From NCBI GenBank assembly GCA_034926785.1, contig JAYFQU010000021.1:30250-94249 (forward strand): a stretch of 64,000 bases of DNA, given 5' to 3'. This document shows positions 25,498 to 34,442 of the stretch, piece after piece. Below the pieces are notes generated by a model. That model saw only the letters and a program-made list of their open reading frames with translations. It made no database searches and was not told the origin of the DNA. Source of the stretch: UBA7703 sp034926785 (lineage in GTDB: Bacteria > Bacillota > Clostridia > Christensenellales > CAG-138). Position 1 is the stretch's first letter; each line of letters opens with the position of its first letter. A program made the position numbers and the translations under genes.

Positions 25498-27276
25498 CTA
25501 GTCTGCTTCGTCCTTGAGATAGATGGTTATAAATTGAAATTGTTTCGGTTGCAAATGATAGTTTCGCACAAATTCCGTCGCGCCAAAGTGCGCATTACCA
25601 TTGAACACCAAATCGGTAGAGAGCTGCACAAGCATATCCGGCGTCCGCCCCGGGTTTGCCGCATAGTAGGCGGCAAGCCATTTGGAATCCAGCCGCATGT
25701 TGAAGGCGGAGGGCGTCGCCGCCTTAAGATCGGTCAGAAGATATCCCTCCGGGAAAAGATAGGAGACCAGCAGCGAGCCTGTTTCAGGCGCATTCTCGCG
25801 AATGGCAGAAACCATATCATGGTGTTGCTGCGCGCTCTCCGGCGTGGTGCGGATTCCCTTTCCCGCGCCGGAGTCCATCGTTGCGGTGAGCTTCGTGATC
25901 GGTTCGTCACGATACACCCCCATGATTCGATGCGCGCAGATGGAAACCACAAACAGCGCGACGAGCGCATATGCCGAAAAAACGAGCAGCCGTTCGAGGC
26001 GGAGCGCGGGCTGCATGCGGGTGTGCCGCGTGTGTTCCGCGTGGACGCTGAAGATCGCAATTTGATTGTCAAACAGATATAACGCCGTTGCCATCGACGC
26101 GGGCAAGAGCATACCGGAGGAGGCAAGAATGCGCGTATTGCTGCCAATCTGCGCCGCAACCGAAATTGAGCATCCAACGGCATAAAGCAGCAGCGCGCGG
26201 TTCTCCGCGCCGTCCGCAACCAAATAGATCCCCGGCGCAATCAGCGCCAGCCCCATCGCCACCATGTTCATTCGATAGTACAACGGCCAGTCATAGGTTG
26301 AGGCATGAATCGTGATGCCAGCAATCAGCACGATCGTAAACACCGCGCAAATCAAATGCAGCCACTCCCGTACGCGTGTCTGCCTCGCGAGCCGGTACGC
26401 CCCTCCCAGCAGTACGAGCGCCGCCGCGCCATAGCTATACGGCGCATACATCACACGGATGGCGTTGAGATATTGCGCTAGGATTCGGAGTACGTTCACG
26501 CTCTGATGATCCGGGTCGGAGAACATACCCCTGGCGCCAAGCAACAATTCGGAGATCGTCGCGCGGGACAGCATAAATGCGATCATAGCGCCCGCAATGA
26601 GAGCCGCACCCGCGAAAAACCAGCCCAATCCAGCTAAATATCGTTTCTCCGGCCTTGTTTTTCGCGCACGCAAAATCCAATAGACGAGATAGACGGGCAG
26701 AGCAAGCATAACATAGGGAAACGCCAACACCGAAAGCGCGAAGCACGCACCGGATAGCGCGGCTAACCCGCCGCCATACCGCGTCCGCTCTTCAAAGAGG
26801 AATAAAAGCAGTACGGCTAACACGCTGTAGAGCGTCGCCATGGAATCATAGAAGTAACTGTTGATCGCATAATGCGAATAGCCCAGCAGCATCAATGCCG
26901 CAAGCAGGGCGGGAACATTCCCGCTCTTGTTTCGAAGCGCGAAGAACGCCGCCAAGCTGACGCCAAACTGGAACGACACATAAAAATAGCGCAAGAAAAG
27001 CACGGAGCCATCCATGCTTCCGCCGTTCAGCAGGCGGTAGGCGCCGAGCACCGGCGCCGCCAGCATGCCGGAGAATTGATGCACCTCCCAGGTATCAACC
27101 AGCGGGCGATCCCCCTGTAACAAGCGATATCCTACCACGCTGTAGTATTCCTCATCTGTCCAGTCGTAACCAAAGGGCACGCGCCATAGCAGCAGCAAAA
27201 AGAAAACAGCTAACAGTAAAACGCATAAAATCGTCTTCCTGTCAGCCGTTCGGTTGTGTACGATATTCTGTTCCAT
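25498..27276 (-). CDS. Polytopic membrane protein, glycosyltransferase 39/ArnT-like
   Basis: A 592-residue membrane protein with about eleven or twelve hydrophobic segments. After TM1 it has the periplasmic-type segment PFGYDWTDEEYYSVVGYRL, whose DxxD/E pair resembles the catalytic motif of GT-C enzymes (PMT/ArnT), and a C-terminal soluble domain of about 130 residues. Such enzymes move sugars from polyprenyl carriers to proteins or cell-wall polymers; the acceptor is unknown. No ribosome-binding site precedes the ATG; instead a -10 box lies 6 nt upstream, suggesting a leaderless mRNA. Confidence 0.75.
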   Translation of the reverse strand: MEQNIVHNRTADRKTILCVLLLAVFFLLLLWRVPFGYDWTDEEYYSVVGYRLLQGDRPLVDTWEVHQFSGMLAAPVLGAYRLLNGGSMDGSVLFLRYFYVSFQFGVSLAAFFALRNKSGNVPALLAALMLLGYSHYAINSYFYDSMATLYSVLAVLLLFLFEERTRYGGGLAALSGACFALSVLAFPYVMLALPVYLVYWILRARKTRPEKRYLAGLGWFFAGAALIAGAMIAFMLSRATISELLLGARGMFSDPDHQSVNVLRILAQYLNAIRVMYAPYSYGAAALVLLGGAYRLARQTRVREWLHLICAVFTIVLIAGITIHASTYDWPLYYRMNMVAMGLALIAPGIYLVADGAENRALLLYAVGCSISVAAQIGSNTRILASSGMLLPASMATALYLFDNQIAIFSVHAEHTRHTRMQPALRLERLLVFSAYALVALFVVSICAHRIMGVYRDEPITKLTATMDSGAGKGIRTTPESAQQHHDMVSAIRENAPETGSLLVSYLFPEGYLLTDLKAATPSAFNMRLDSKWLAAYYAANPGRTPDMLVQLSTDLVFNGNAHFGATEFVRNYHLQPKQFQFITIYLKDEAD

Positions 27277-27282
27277 TCGTCC

Positions 27283-27311
27283 ATGATACCATTCATCATG
27301 ATCCGCTTCAA
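27283..27311 (-). promoter_or_regulatory. Promoter giving a leaderless mRNA for the ArnT-like gene
   Basis: On the minus strand, TTGAAG, 17 nt and TATCAT (preceded by TGG, an extended -10) end 6 nt before the ATG, so transcription should begin at or next to the start codon. Confidence 0.6.
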
Positions 27312-27331
27312 GTTCGATTTCCTCCCCGCGC

Positions 27332-27694
27332 TCAGCGGCTCGGCTTGTTCTCGTTTAAAATCAGCATCAGCACCTCCGCCTCCGCTGAACCAAAATTTCT
27401 CAGCGCATGGCTCTCGCCGCCGGCGCAAAGGTGCGTATCACCCGCATGCAGAGCGACCCAGCTTCCGCCGTCCTGCGCCTCCACCACACCGGAGAGGACA
27501 TAGTATATTTCAAACTCGCCCTCATGGCGATGCTCGCCGACGGATGCCCCTACGGGAATCACTGTGCGCGAAAAAAGCTTTCCGGCACCAAAGGATTCCT
27601 CCGCCAACAAAAAATCATGAAACACCAGTGTCCCTTCGCCGCCGCGTACATTCTCGCGCACGCGAACCGACTGCTCACCCGCTAGTTTAATCAT
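27332..27694 (-). CDS. Cupin domain protein
   Basis: A 120-residue single-domain cupin. Motif 1 is visible as GEHRHEGEFEIYYVLSG, with two histidines and a glutamate as metal ligands, and motif 2 as GGESHALRNFG with the third histidine. Such small cupins bind a metal and may act as sugar isomerases, dioxygenases or sensors; nothing here decides which. AAAGGAG seven bases before the ATG. It follows the radical SAM gene by 58 nt on the same strand, so it may be cotranscribed with the AmmeMemoRadiSam pair. Confidence 0.9.
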   Translation of the reverse strand: MIKLAGEQSVRVRENVRGGEGTLVFHDFLLAEESFGAGKLFSRTVIPVGASVGEHRHEGEFEIYYVLSGVVEAQDGGSWVALHAGDTHLCAGGESHALRNFGSAEAEVLMLILNENKPSR

Positions 27695-27752
27695 TTTCCT
27701 GCTCCTTTAACAACGATATTGATCACGTTATGCGGCATAGGCCAGCCCCATG

Positions 27753-28577
27753 CTATAGATTCCCGATATAGACATACTCCAGCTTCTCTCGTGCGATATC
27801 CGCCATGCGGCGCAGGGTCTCCGGCGGCGTTGGCGCTGTCGCCAACATGCGATGTCGAGGGAAAAAGCGGGAGAGATGCAGCGGAATCGCAGGATCAAGC
27901 GCGGCAATCCACTCCACCTCGTCGCGCATCTGCTCCGCGCTGTCATTGAATCCCGGTATCACAAGCGTGGTCAGTTCGAGGTGAATCCGCCCCGCCGCGC
28001 TGGATATCGCCTGTTTGACCGTGCCAAAATCCCCGCCGAGCGAGCGATAGCCTTCGTTGGTAAAGGCTTTCAAGTCAATGTTCGCAGCATCGATCAAGGG
28101 CAGCAACCGCCCCCATGGCCCCGGCAGAATCATGCCGTTGGTCACGAGCACCGTTTTTAATTCTTTTTCCTTGGCAAGCCGCGCGGTATCCAATACGAAC
28201 TCATATCCGATCAGTGGCTCGTTGTAGGTGAACGCCAGGCCGATGTTCCCCTGCGCCCGTGTCTGCTCCGCAAGCGCCACCAGCGCCTCCGGCAAAATCT
28301 CCTCCCAATCGGCGGTCGCGTCCGCCCGCGCAATCGAACTGTTCTGGCAATAGGCGCAGTCCATATTGCAGCCATAGCTGCCAACCGAGAGGATCTTTGT
28401 CCCCGGAAAAAAACGTCGCAGCGGCTTTTTCTCGATGGGGTCGAGCGCGAGACTCGTCACCCGGCCATAGTTTTCCGGGACGACAACCCCGCCGCGGTTC
28501 ACCCGCGCGCGGCAAAATCCCCGCTGGCCTTCCTCCAATGCGCATTGCTTCGGGCAGATCGGGCAGACCGTCTTCAT
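27753..28577 (-). CDS. amrS: AmmeMemoRadiSam system radical SAM enzyme
   Basis: A 274-residue radical SAM enzyme. The Fe-S motif is GCNMDCAYCQN (CX3CX2C, about residues 70-77), preceded by the family's N-terminal Cys-rich start CPICPKQCALEEGQRGFC, which may hold a second metal site. Typical downstream segments are AFTYNEPLIGYEF, LVTNGMI and ANIDLKAF. This family lies next to Memo and AMMECR1 genes in many bacteria and archaea; the shared product is, as far as I know, undetermined. It overlaps the stop of the fused Memo/AMMECR1 gene by 4 nt, so translation is coupled. Confidence 0.93.
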   Translation of the reverse strand: MKTVCPICPKQCALEEGQRGFCRARVNRGGVVVPENYGRVTSLALDPIEKKPLRRFFPGTKILSVGSYGCNMDCAYCQNSSIARADATADWEEILPEALVALAEQTRAQGNIGLAFTYNEPLIGYEFVLDTARLAKEKELKTVLVTNGMILPGPWGRLLPLIDAANIDLKAFTNEGYRSLGGDFGTVKQAISSAAGRIHLELTTLVIPGFNDSAEQMRDEVEWIAALDPAIPLHLSRFFPRHRMLATAPTPPETLRRMADIAREKLEYVYIGNL

Positions 28578-29959
28578 GTGTGGCGCACCACCTCAAAGCG
28601 CTCCATGCGGCAGCGTTCCTCCACTGGAATCCCCGCCTTGCGCTTAGCGATTTGAATCTGATCTTCCACCGTATCCACCCCCTCCAGATTGGGCAGCAAC
28701 AGACCTTTTCGAAAGCCGGAGATGACGATCACCCCATAGCGCTTTACATCCAGCTGTTCGGCGGATTCAATGCGTTCCGTAGCGCCAAGAACATCCACAC
28801 TGTAGACCATCCGCGCCAGTTCCCCCGCCGAAACGGGCGGAAAACGCGGATCCTCGCTGCAGGCGGAGATGGCGTTGTTGAGGATTTCCTCGGCAATGCA
28901 GCCCTTTGTCTCCGCGGTAGTGCCGATGCACCCGCGCAACTTTCCGTTGAGCTTCAACGAAACAAAAACGCCCGCGCGACGGTTTGTCATCTCCTCCGGC
29001 AGATCATCCGGCAAGGCGGGTTCTTCGCCTCCGCGCACAAATGCTTCCACCGTCTGCCGCGCGAGGCGCACAAACGCATCCTCTTTCGCGCGAATTGCTC
29101 CGATCCTCGCGCGCTCCGCCTTCTGCATCATCACGTCGAACGCGCGGCTCTCGTCCGCGCCCTCCGGCGTGAACGCGGCAACCGCATATCCCACGCCAAA
29201 CGGGCCTTCATAACTGATGAGCTCGCTTTTCACCGCCATCCGGTCGAGCGTACCCGCGAGGATCCAGAAGGTGCCAAGGCCGCACTCCGCCGCCTCTTCG
29301 CAGAGCGTCGCGTCCAGCGTCAGCAGCGAAAAAAAGTCTCCGCCTGCCATCGCCGCCGTCGCCTGCCGGTCAAACTCCGGCCCGCTCGCGGTGTAGCCAT
29401 ATGGCCCGCTTTCCAGCAATTTATGGGAAAGATCGCCGCTTGCGACGACCACGACATCGCGCTTGAGCTCCTCGGCGGTCTTCTTGATGCATTTGCCGAG
29501 CAGGTAGTGCGCCGCCGCATCCAACCCCGAAAGTCCGATTCGAACGACCTCGCAGTGCAATTCCTTCTCCGCGAAAAAAGTCAGAGGAATCAGCGTACCG
29601 TGATCCAGCGTCTTCTCGCGCTCTCCCTTTGTCCCGGCGGGCAGCCCCGCGCGCTTTGCGTTCTGCTCCAGCGCGCACACGAACTCCTCGTCATAGACGC
29701 AGTTTACCTGCACCTGGCTTGCGCCAAAGCGCTTTAGGTCGCCGCGCGCTCTGCCGCCGGGCGAAATATGAAAATAGTCCGCATAACTTGTCGCATGCGA
29801 AGAGAGAATGACCATGGTATCGGGGTTCAGTTGTCGAATACGCCGCGCCAGCTCGCGGTAAGCCGCGCCGGTTGCGCGGATTTCGCGTTCCTGGCCCTGT
29901 CCAATCTCGGGCAGGATAATCGGCGGATGCGGCACGACCGCAGCCAATCGAATAGGCAT
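28574..29959 (-). CDS. Fused Memo-like (LigB fold) and AMMECR1 protein
   Basis: A 461-residue two-domain protein. Residues 1-265 are Memo/extradiol-dioxygenase-like (start AAVVPHPPIILPEIGQGQE; later DHGTLIPLTFF and VVASGDLSHKL). Residues 285-455 form an AMMECR1 domain (AGVFVSLKLNGKLRGCIGT with the conserved LRGCIG, then DPRFPPV and VYSVDVLG). In other genomes these are often separate proteins A and B of the AmmeMemoRadiSam system. The ATG at 29959 has AGAGGAA six bases upstream; an 18-residue longer frame has no site. Translation is coupled to the radical SAM gene. A shared modification pathway is inferred from conserved linkage. Confidence 0.92.
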   Translation of the reverse strand: MPIRLAAVVPHPPIILPEIGQGQEREIRATGAAYRELARRIRQLNPDTMVILSSHATSYADYFHISPGGRARGDLKRFGASQVQVNCVYDEEFVCALEQNAKRAGLPAGTKGEREKTLDHGTLIPLTFFAEKELHCEVVRIGLSGLDAAAHYLLGKCIKKTAEELKRDVVVVASGDLSHKLLESGPYGYTASGPEFDRQATAAMAGGDFFSLLTLDATLCEEAAECGLGTFWILAGTLDRMAVKSELISYEGPFGVGYAVAAFTPEGADESRAFDVMMQKAERARIGAIRAKEDAFVRLARQTVEAFVRGGEEPALPDDLPEEMTNRRAGVFVSLKLNGKLRGCIGTTAETKGCIAEEILNNAISACSEDPRFPPVSAGELARMVYSVDVLGATERIESAEQLDVKRYGVIVISGFRKGLLLPNLEGVDTVEDQIQIAKRKAGIPVEERCRMERFEVVRHT

Positions 29960-30004
29960 ATCAATTCCTCTTTGTCTGATGTTCTTGGATTGGACGACCT
30001 TATT

Positions 30005-30032
30005 GTATAGCATATTTTAACACTTCGGCAAC
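30005..30032 (-). promoter_or_regulatory. Promoter for the AmmeMemoRadiSam operon
   Basis: On the minus strand TTGCCG, 16 nt and TATACA precede the fused gene by about 50 nt. It is arranged back to back with the M15 peptidase promoter. Confidence 0.5.
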
Positions 30033-30075
30033 GGGGTGTCAAAAACGCGCATGCAAGAGCGCCATTTACTGTGTT

Positions 30076-30104
30076 TTGTCAGAGCCCCTATTCTATGGTA
30101 ATAT
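30076..30104 (+). promoter_or_regulatory. Promoter for the M15 peptidase
   Basis: TTGTCA, 17 nt and TAATAT; an overlapping TATAAT three bases further on is an alternative -10. Confidence 0.55.
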
Positions 30105-30136
30105 AATACCATTGGGTGTGAAACGGAGGCTGCTCT

Positions 30137-31486
30137 ATGACGGAACAAACGAAACAGCCGAAACATAAAATTGAGATGCGGATGGCGGCGATCATCGCCC
30201 TCATCGGTGTTATTGCGCTTTGCATCTTGTTTTTACTGGTCGCGCTGCCATTGCGTGCACTGATTGCGCCTGCCAAAACACCCGTTGCCGAAACGGCCCT
30301 CTCGCCCGCGCCAACCCCGTCCCTCTCGCCTTCGCCAACCCCGCGCGTTCCATCCGTTCTCACCTTTGACGAGAGCGAAGATGCACCCATGCCGGTCAAG
30401 AGCAGCCGACTTGTCTATGGCCAAGGGTATAAACTGCGCGGTACGGTCCAGTCCAACTACCCTCTGCTCACCGTTTCGGTCGAAATCAACTGCGCTTATA
30501 GCGAGGATCCGCGCTACCCCTATGTGCAGACGGTCACGTTTGATCCGGCTAAGCAGGTGTATTCCTATCCGCTGGATGACACGCTGACAAAAGAGGGCGC
30601 ATCGCTCGATTCGCTCGTACAGTTTTCCGCGCTGGATGTCGGCATCCATACCATCACGCTCTACGCAACCAGCGAGGGGCAGCCCGTTGCGGAGCAAATC
30701 TTCCAAACAACGTTCTATATCCTGTCGAATGACTGGAAGACGATCAACCGATCCAACTTCAGCAACAACAGTTACGAGACCGCGCTAAACTTCTTCAAGG
30801 ACAAGGCTGCATTCCTCTATCGCTATCAATGGGTGGATGCGCGCTATGTCGTCGCCGATCCCGACTGGGAGAATACCTACATCGTTTCCTACGATTGTCT
30901 GCCCGGCCGCGAGCCTTGGCGCATCCATATCTCTGCGCTGCCCTATTATCAAACCGTGTCGTATTATCTCAACAATGTGCATGTCCGCGTTTCCGGTACC
31001 AACGGCGACTCCGGTATCCTTCTGCTGCGTGATTTGATCGATACCTACAACGGCAGCTATTGTTCGCGCTTTACCTCCAGCGAGAAGTCGATCAGCCATC
31101 ATGCGTTCGGCACCGCAACCGATCTCAACGGCGGCATGGGGGCCAACGACAATCTCAAGGAGAATATCGCGCTCATCAACGACGAGGTCAAGAACAAACT
31201 TGTTTATAACGGCATCAAGAGCGAGAACAATGTGCTCTACTATGATTACACCTATTCCGGCGATTCACTGCTCTGGGTCTATCAAACCATCCCGGAAACC
31301 GTGATCAACTATATTCTCTATGAGCTGGCGTTCTATCGGGCCGGATTCCAATGGGGACATTACTATGTTTCCACGAGCGACGGCATGCACTTTACCCTAA
31401 CAGACAACATCCGCATCAGTCATGACGGAAACGATGGGCTGCGCAAGGTATATGAATATATCGAAGCATATACGCCGCAGTCCTGA
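30137..31486 (+). CDS. M15-family D-Ala-D-Ala carboxypeptidase, membrane-anchored
   Basis: A 449-residue protein: one N-terminal membrane anchor (about residues 15-40), a Pro/Ser/Thr linker, an immunoglobulin-like region (about 90-195) and a C-terminal VanY/M15 peptidase domain. Zinc ligands are visible in SISHHAFGTATD (H322, D329 of the SxHxxGxAxD motif) and in GMHF (H418). Such enzymes trim peptidoglycan stem peptides at the cell surface. CGGAGG lies eight bases before the ATG. A role in vancomycin resistance is not suggested, because no vanA/H/X-like genes are nearby. Confidence 0.88.
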   Translation: MTEQTKQPKHKIEMRMAAIIALIGVIALCILFLLVALPLRALIAPAKTPVAETALSPAPTPSLSPSPTPRVPSVLTFDESEDAPMPVKSSRLVYGQGYKLRGTVQSNYPLLTVSVEINCAYSEDPRYPYVQTVTFDPAKQVYSYPLDDTLTKEGASLDSLVQFSALDVGIHTITLYATSEGQPVAEQIFQTTFYILSNDWKTINRSNFSNNSYETALNFFKDKAAFLYRYQWVDARYVVADPDWENTYIVSYDCLPGREPWRIHISALPYYQTVSYYLNNVHVRVSGTNGDSGILLLRDLIDTYNGSYCSRFTSSEKSISHHAFGTATDLNGGMGANDNLKENIALINDEVKNKLVYNGIKSENNVLYYDYTYSGDSLLWVYQTIPETVINYILYELAFYRAGFQWGHYYVSTSDGMHFTLTDNIRISHDGNDGLRKVYEYIEAYTPQS

Positions 31487-31512
31487 TTCGAAGGCGAATC
31501 ATGTTTACGCAC

Positions 31513-31546
31513 AAAAGTCCATCCCCGCAAGGGGATGGACTTTTTG
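31513..31546. terminator. Bidirectional terminator between the M15 peptidase and ppdK
   Basis: A 14-bp perfect stem (AAAAGTCCATCCCC and complement) with a GCAA tetraloop and A/T runs on both sides serves both convergent genes. Confidence 0.9.
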
Positions 31547-31557
31547 CTGCGTTGGTT

Positions 31558-34185
31558 TTATTTCTTCTCCGATATCTTCGCCTGGGCTGCGGCCAGTCTC
31601 GCAATCGGTACACGGAAGGGCGAGCAGGAAACGTAGTTCAGGCCAACCTTGTGGCAGAATTCGATGCTCGAAGGATCTCCGCCGTGTTCGCCGCAGATGC
31701 CAAGCTTGATGTCCGGGCGGACGCTCTTGCCGAGTTCAACCGCCATCTTCACGAGCTTGCCGACGCCCTCCTGATCGAGGCGCGCGAACGGATCGGACTC
31801 GAATATCTTCTTCTTGTAGTAGTCGTCGAGGAATTTGCCAGCGTCGTCACGGCTGAAACCGAACGTCATCTGACTCAGGTCATTGGTGCCGAAACTGAAG
31901 AACTGCGCATGTTCGGCAATCTTATCCGCGGTCAGAGCGGCACGCGGGACCTCGATCATCGTACCAACCAGATACGGAATCTCGACGCCGCGCTCCGCCA
32001 TGACGGCCTTAGCGGTTTCGTCAACCGTGTTCTTCACATATTCGAGCTCTTTGACCTCGCCGACAAGCGGAATCATGATCTCCGGCACAACTTCGATGCC
32101 CGTCTCCTGGCGGGTTTCGATGGCCGCTTCAATCACCGCGCGGGTCTGCATTTCGGCAATCTCCGGATAGGTAACCGCAAGACGGCAACCGCGGTGGCCA
32201 AGCATGGGGTTAAACTCATGCAGGCTCTCGACCGTGTGCAGCAGGTCTTCGTAGGTCAGGTTCATCTCCTCCGCGAGGGCGCGGATATCCGCTTCTTCGG
32301 TCGGGAGGAACTCATGCAGCGGCGGATCCAGGAAACGAATGGTGACCGGACGGCCGCCCATCGCCTTATAGATGCCCTTGAAGTCGCCGCGCTGCATCGG
32401 CAGGAGCTTGTTCAGCGCACGGCGGCGGGATTCCTCGTCCTTGCTGACGATCATCTCGCGCATCGCGGGAATGCGGCTCTCGTCAAAGAACATATGCTCG
32501 GTACGGCACAGGCCAATGCCCTCCGCGCCAAACTTCACGGCAACCTCCGCGTCATGCGGGGTGTCTGCGTTTGTGCGGACATGGAGCGTACGGCACTCGT
32601 CCGCCCACTGCATGATGGCGGCAAAGTTGCCGGAAACCTGCGCGTCGATGGTCGGCAGCGCCTCGCCGTAGATATTGCCCGTGGAACCGTCAAGGGAGAG
32701 CCAGTCACCTTCCTGGAAGGTCTTGCTGCCGATGACCAGCGTCTTTTTCTTCTCAGAGATATTCGCTTCAGAGCAACCGGCGACACAGCAGGTGCCCATG
32801 CCGCGGGCGACAACCGCCGCGTGGGAGGTCATACCGCCGCGCGCTGTTAGGATGCCTTTGGAGGCATACATGCCCTCAATATCCTCCGGCGAGGTCTCCT
32901 GGCGAACCAGGACGATATCCTCGCCACGCTTGGCCGCCTCCATAGCGTCCATCGCGGTGAAGTAAATGCGTCCGCAGGCGGCGCCGGGCGAGGCGGGCAG
33001 GCCGGCCGCGATCGGCTTCGCGCTCTTGAGCGCCTTTGGCTCAAAGGTCGGGTGCAGCAGGGCATCCAGCGAGCGGGGTTCAATCTTCATGAGGGCTTCC
33101 TCTTTGGTGAGCATGCCTTCGCTGACGAGATCGACCGCAATCTGCAATGCCGCCGCCGCGGTGCGCTTGCCGTTACGGGTCTGGAGCATGAACAGGCGGC
33201 CGCGCTCGATGGTGAATTCCATGTCCTGCATGTCGCGATAGTGTTTTTCCAGCTTATCCGCGGTTTCGGCGAACTGTTTATAGACCTCCGGCTGCGTGTT
33301 CTGCAGTTCGGCAATCGGAGAAGGCGTGCGAATACCGGCAACGACGTCCTCGCCCTGCGCGTTCATGAGGAACTCGCCGTAGAGCTTCTTTTCACCGGTG
33401 CTGGGATTGCGGGTGAACGCGACGCCGGTGCCGCAGTCATCGCCCATGTTGCCAAAGACCATGCTCTGCACGTTGACGGCGGTACCCCAGTCATAGGGGA
33501 TGTCGTTCTTTCTTCTATATACGATGGCGCGGGGATTGTCCCAGCTGCGGAAAACGGCCTTGATGGCCTCCATGAGCTGTACGCGCGGATCCTGCGGGAA
33601 GTCCGTCCCCTTTTCCTTCCGATACAGCTCCTTATAACGCTTTACAATTTCCTTGAGGTTCTCGGCGTTCAGGTCGGTGTCCTTCGCGCAATTGTTTTTA
33701 TGCTTGACGTCATCGAAAATCTCGTCGAACAGCGCCTTTTCAACCTCCATCACGACATCCGAAAACATCTGGATGAAGCGGCGATAGCTGTCAAATGCAA
33801 AGCGTTCGTTGTTGGTCAGCTTCGCGAGACCGACCACGGTTTCATCGTTGAGGCCAAGGTTGAGGATGGTATCCATCATGCCCGGCATGGAGGCTCGCGC
33901 GCCGGAGCGAACGGACACCAAAAACGGATTGGACGGATCGCCAAACTTTTTACCCGCATTTTTTTCGGTAAAAGCAAGTGCGGCTTCAATCTGCTCAACG
34001 ATCTCGGATGCAATCGTTTTTTTATCCTGATAGTAGCGGGTGCAGGCTTCCGTAGATACCGTAAACCCGAACGGTACCGGCAAACCGAGCGTGGTCATCT
34101 CGGCAAGATTCGCGCCCTTACCACCGAGAAGTGCGCGCATTTCGGCGCTGCCTTCGCTGAAAAGATAGACATATTTATGTGACAA
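31558..34185 (-). CDS. ppdK: Pyruvate, phosphate dikinase
   Basis: An 875-residue cytoplasmic enzyme that interconverts pyruvate + ATP + Pi and PEP + AMP + PPi, common in anaerobic glycolysis. The order is standard: an N-terminal ATP-grasp domain (GGKGANLAEM, TVSTEACTRYYQ), the swivelling phosphohistidine domain with GGMTSHAAVVARGMG, and a PEP-binding barrel ending GICGEHGGDPSSIEF and the active-site cysteine in VSCSPFRVP. The start is a TTG: AAGGAGG lies eight bases before it, while the longer ATG frame has no site. No regulatory kinase/phosphatase gene adjoins it. Confidence 0.96.
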   Translation of the reverse strand: MSHKYVYLFSEGSAEMRALLGGKGANLAEMTTLGLPVPFGFTVSTEACTRYYQDKKTIASEIVEQIEAALAFTEKNAGKKFGDPSNPFLVSVRSGARASMPGMMDTILNLGLNDETVVGLAKLTNNERFAFDSYRRFIQMFSDVVMEVEKALFDEIFDDVKHKNNCAKDTDLNAENLKEIVKRYKELYRKEKGTDFPQDPRVQLMEAIKAVFRSWDNPRAIVYRRKNDIPYDWGTAVNVQSMVFGNMGDDCGTGVAFTRNPSTGEKKLYGEFLMNAQGEDVVAGIRTPSPIAELQNTQPEVYKQFAETADKLEKHYRDMQDMEFTIERGRLFMLQTRNGKRTAAAALQIAVDLVSEGMLTKEEALMKIEPRSLDALLHPTFEPKALKSAKPIAAGLPASPGAACGRIYFTAMDAMEAAKRGEDIVLVRQETSPEDIEGMYASKGILTARGGMTSHAAVVARGMGTCCVAGCSEANISEKKKTLVIGSKTFQEGDWLSLDGSTGNIYGEALPTIDAQVSGNFAAIMQWADECRTLHVRTNADTPHDAEVAVKFGAEGIGLCRTEHMFFDESRIPAMREMIVSKDEESRRRALNKLLPMQRGDFKGIYKAMGGRPVTIRFLDPPLHEFLPTEEADIRALAEEMNLTYEDLLHTVESLHEFNPMLGHRGCRLAVTYPEIAEMQTRAVIEAAIETRQETGIEVVPEIMIPLVGEVKELEYVKNTVDETAKAVMAERGVEIPYLVGTMIEVPRAALTADKIAEHAQFFSFGTNDLSQMTFGFSRDDAGKFLDDYYKKKIFESDPFARLDQEGVGKLVKMAVELGKSVRPDIKLGICGEHGGDPSSIEFCHKVGLNYVSCSPFRVPIARLAAAQAKISEKK

Positions 34186-34221
34186 GACCTGTTCCTCCTT
34201 GAAATGATATGACAAGATTAT

Positions 34222-34250
34222 ATTATAGCGATCGGGGGTATCTTATGCAA
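34222..34250 (-). promoter_or_regulatory. ppdK: Promoter of ppdK
   Basis: On the minus strand TTGCAT, 17 nt and TATAAT, about 35 nt before the TTG start. The 190 bp between this promoter and the next gene show no feature beyond a weak GCAGG/CCTGC hairpin. Confidence 0.7.
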
Positions 34251-34442
34251 GAAAAATCGCAAATCTACATTTGATATGGGAGCTATTCTATTTCGCGGGC
34301 GTAACAAAAAATTCGTCCTGCATCCCAAAAAACCTTTTGATCTCTGCCTTTTTCGTATTTTATCTACAGATATGTCAGCAGAAGTGCGCAGGAAATCCTG
34401 CAGTTTTCTCGTCAATAAATGCGTTTTTTCATTGCAAACAAC

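Noticed and set aside
30137..31486. Vancomycin resistance (VanY)
   Set aside because: The M15 domain is shared with ordinary cell-wall carboxypeptidases and no van ligase, dehydrogenase or two-component genes are near.
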